Below, piece by piece: positions 63,713 through 64,000 of a stretch of 64,000 bases of DNA. This DNA is from Croceitalea dokdonensis DOKDO 023 (GTDB taxonomy: Bacteria; Bacteroidota; Bacteroidia; Flavobacteriales; Flavobacteriaceae). How positions within the stretch are numbered: position 1 is the first letter of the stretch; each line of letters begins with the position of its first letter. Below the pieces are notes generated by a model. The model was not told where the DNA came from. It did not search any database and was given only the letters and a program-made list of their open reading frames with translations. The translations under genes and the position numbers were made by a program. The DNA is taken from positions 248,001 through 312,000 of the forward strand of contig NZ_LDJX01000001.1 in assembly GCF_001306415.1 (NCBI RefSeq). Reading direction: 5' to 3'.

Positions 63713-64000
63713 CTAGAGAGTTGCATTAGCCATAAATGTTTTTAAAAGGTTGTCTAGCGACGTTATAACATGGTCCACATTCCCCTTGGTAAAACAAAGC
63801 GGCGGTTTGGTTTTAATGACGCTGTCATCAGGGCCATCCGTGCTGATTAGGATATGTCGCTTTCGAAATTCATTTTTGATATACTGGGCAAGGTGGTTAT
63901 AGGTGTTTTTGGTATTGGGATGAACAATATCAATACCCAAGAAGAGCCCGGAACCCCTAACGTCCCCAATGACGGGATGTTTTTGTTGTAAGTGCCTTAG
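63713..64000 (-). CDS. Class III aminotransferase, C-terminal part (cut by window edge)
   Basis: The frame is open from position 64000 to the stop at 63713, giving the last 95 residues. HPVIGDVRGSGLFLGIDIVH is the small-domain signature of class III PLP aminotransferases, and the tail ILISTDGPDDSVIKTKPPLC resembles the ethanolamine-phosphate phospho-lyase (AGXT2L1) group more than ornithine or acetylornithine aminotransferases. In Flavobacteriia such domains are often the C-terminal part of larger fusions with a kinase or peptidase domain; the rest lies outside the window, so this cannot be decided. Confidence 0.82.
   Translation of the reverse strand, partial: LRHLQQKHPVIGDVRGSGLFLGIDIVHPNTKNTYNHLAQYIKNEFRKRHILISTDGPDDSVIKTKPPLCFTKGNVDHVITSLDNLLKTFMANATL

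Noticed and set aside
1-64000. tRNA or rRNA genes and insertion sequences
   Set aside because: No cloverleaf, rRNA-like block, transposase reading frame or terminal repeats were recognised by eye; a tRNA scan would be decisive.

Overview
The window looks like a chromosomal segment of a Bacteroidota bacterium, most likely a marine member of the Flavobacteriaceae. The signs are: type IX secretion (T9SS) parts and cargo (a PorX-type regulator, a type A and a type B sorting domain), a fused lpxC-fabZ gene, a SusC-like signature module, LVIVD-repeat and DUF4369 lipoproteins, AT-leaning DNA, and promoters with the Bacteroidota -7 element TAnnTTTG in place of a sigma70 -10 box. No tRNA, rRNA, transposase or CRISPR array was seen. 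All calls come from reading the sequence; no database search was run.

Layout. 1-1.4 kb: the end of tsaE (running off the left edge) and an unknown membrane protein. 1.4-7.0 kb: an accessory peptide-export island with a XRE-type regulator, an HlyD-like adaptor, a C39-peptidase ABC exporter, a small HTH protein, two short double-glycine peptides and a CPBP-family membrane protease. 7.4-16.2 kb: porX, an HD hydrolase, then the outer-membrane lipid run lpxD / lpxC-fabZ / lpxA / efp / a second lpxD-like gene, and sucD. 16.3-23 kb: an M16 protease lipoprotein, fabG, a membrane-anchored VWA-like protein and a prohibitin-like protein. 23-31.4 kb: a complete histidine operon hisG-D-C-B-H-A-(DinB-like)-F-IE, preceded by a short ORF rich in His codons and an intrinsic terminator, which together look like a translation-controlled attenuator.

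31.5-49.2 kb is mostly housekeeping: DUF1853, fhs, an LpxL-like acyltransferase, a rhomboid protease, LVIVD and thioredoxin-like lipoproteins, a small outer-membrane protein, a YdiJ-like FAD/Fe-S dehydrogenase, an LpxH-like phosphoesterase, aroC and a dicarboxylate symporter. It ends in a tightly overlapping three-gene operon of an ATP-grasp ligase, an N-formylglutamate amidohydrolase-like enzyme and a QEGLA-motif (DUF1704) metallopeptidase. 49.3-50.0 kb holds five tandem copies of a repeat of about 144 bp. 50.1-64 kb: a DUF4139 protein with an inserted carboxypeptidase-like plus SusC-plug module, a DCC-family thiol oxidoreductase, a TPR/HTH regulator divergent from a five-gene surface-protein cluster (with TTGTCCAT repeats between them), a MutS2-like ATPase, a CUB-containing T9SS type B protein and the C-terminal end of a class III aminotransferase.

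The most novel-looking items are the two-peptide bacteriocin-like island with a glycine zipper, the histidine leader, the ATP-grasp/amidohydrolase/QEGLA operon, the DUF4139-plug chimera, and the repeated TTGTCCAT sites placed as activator sites in front of the surface cluster.
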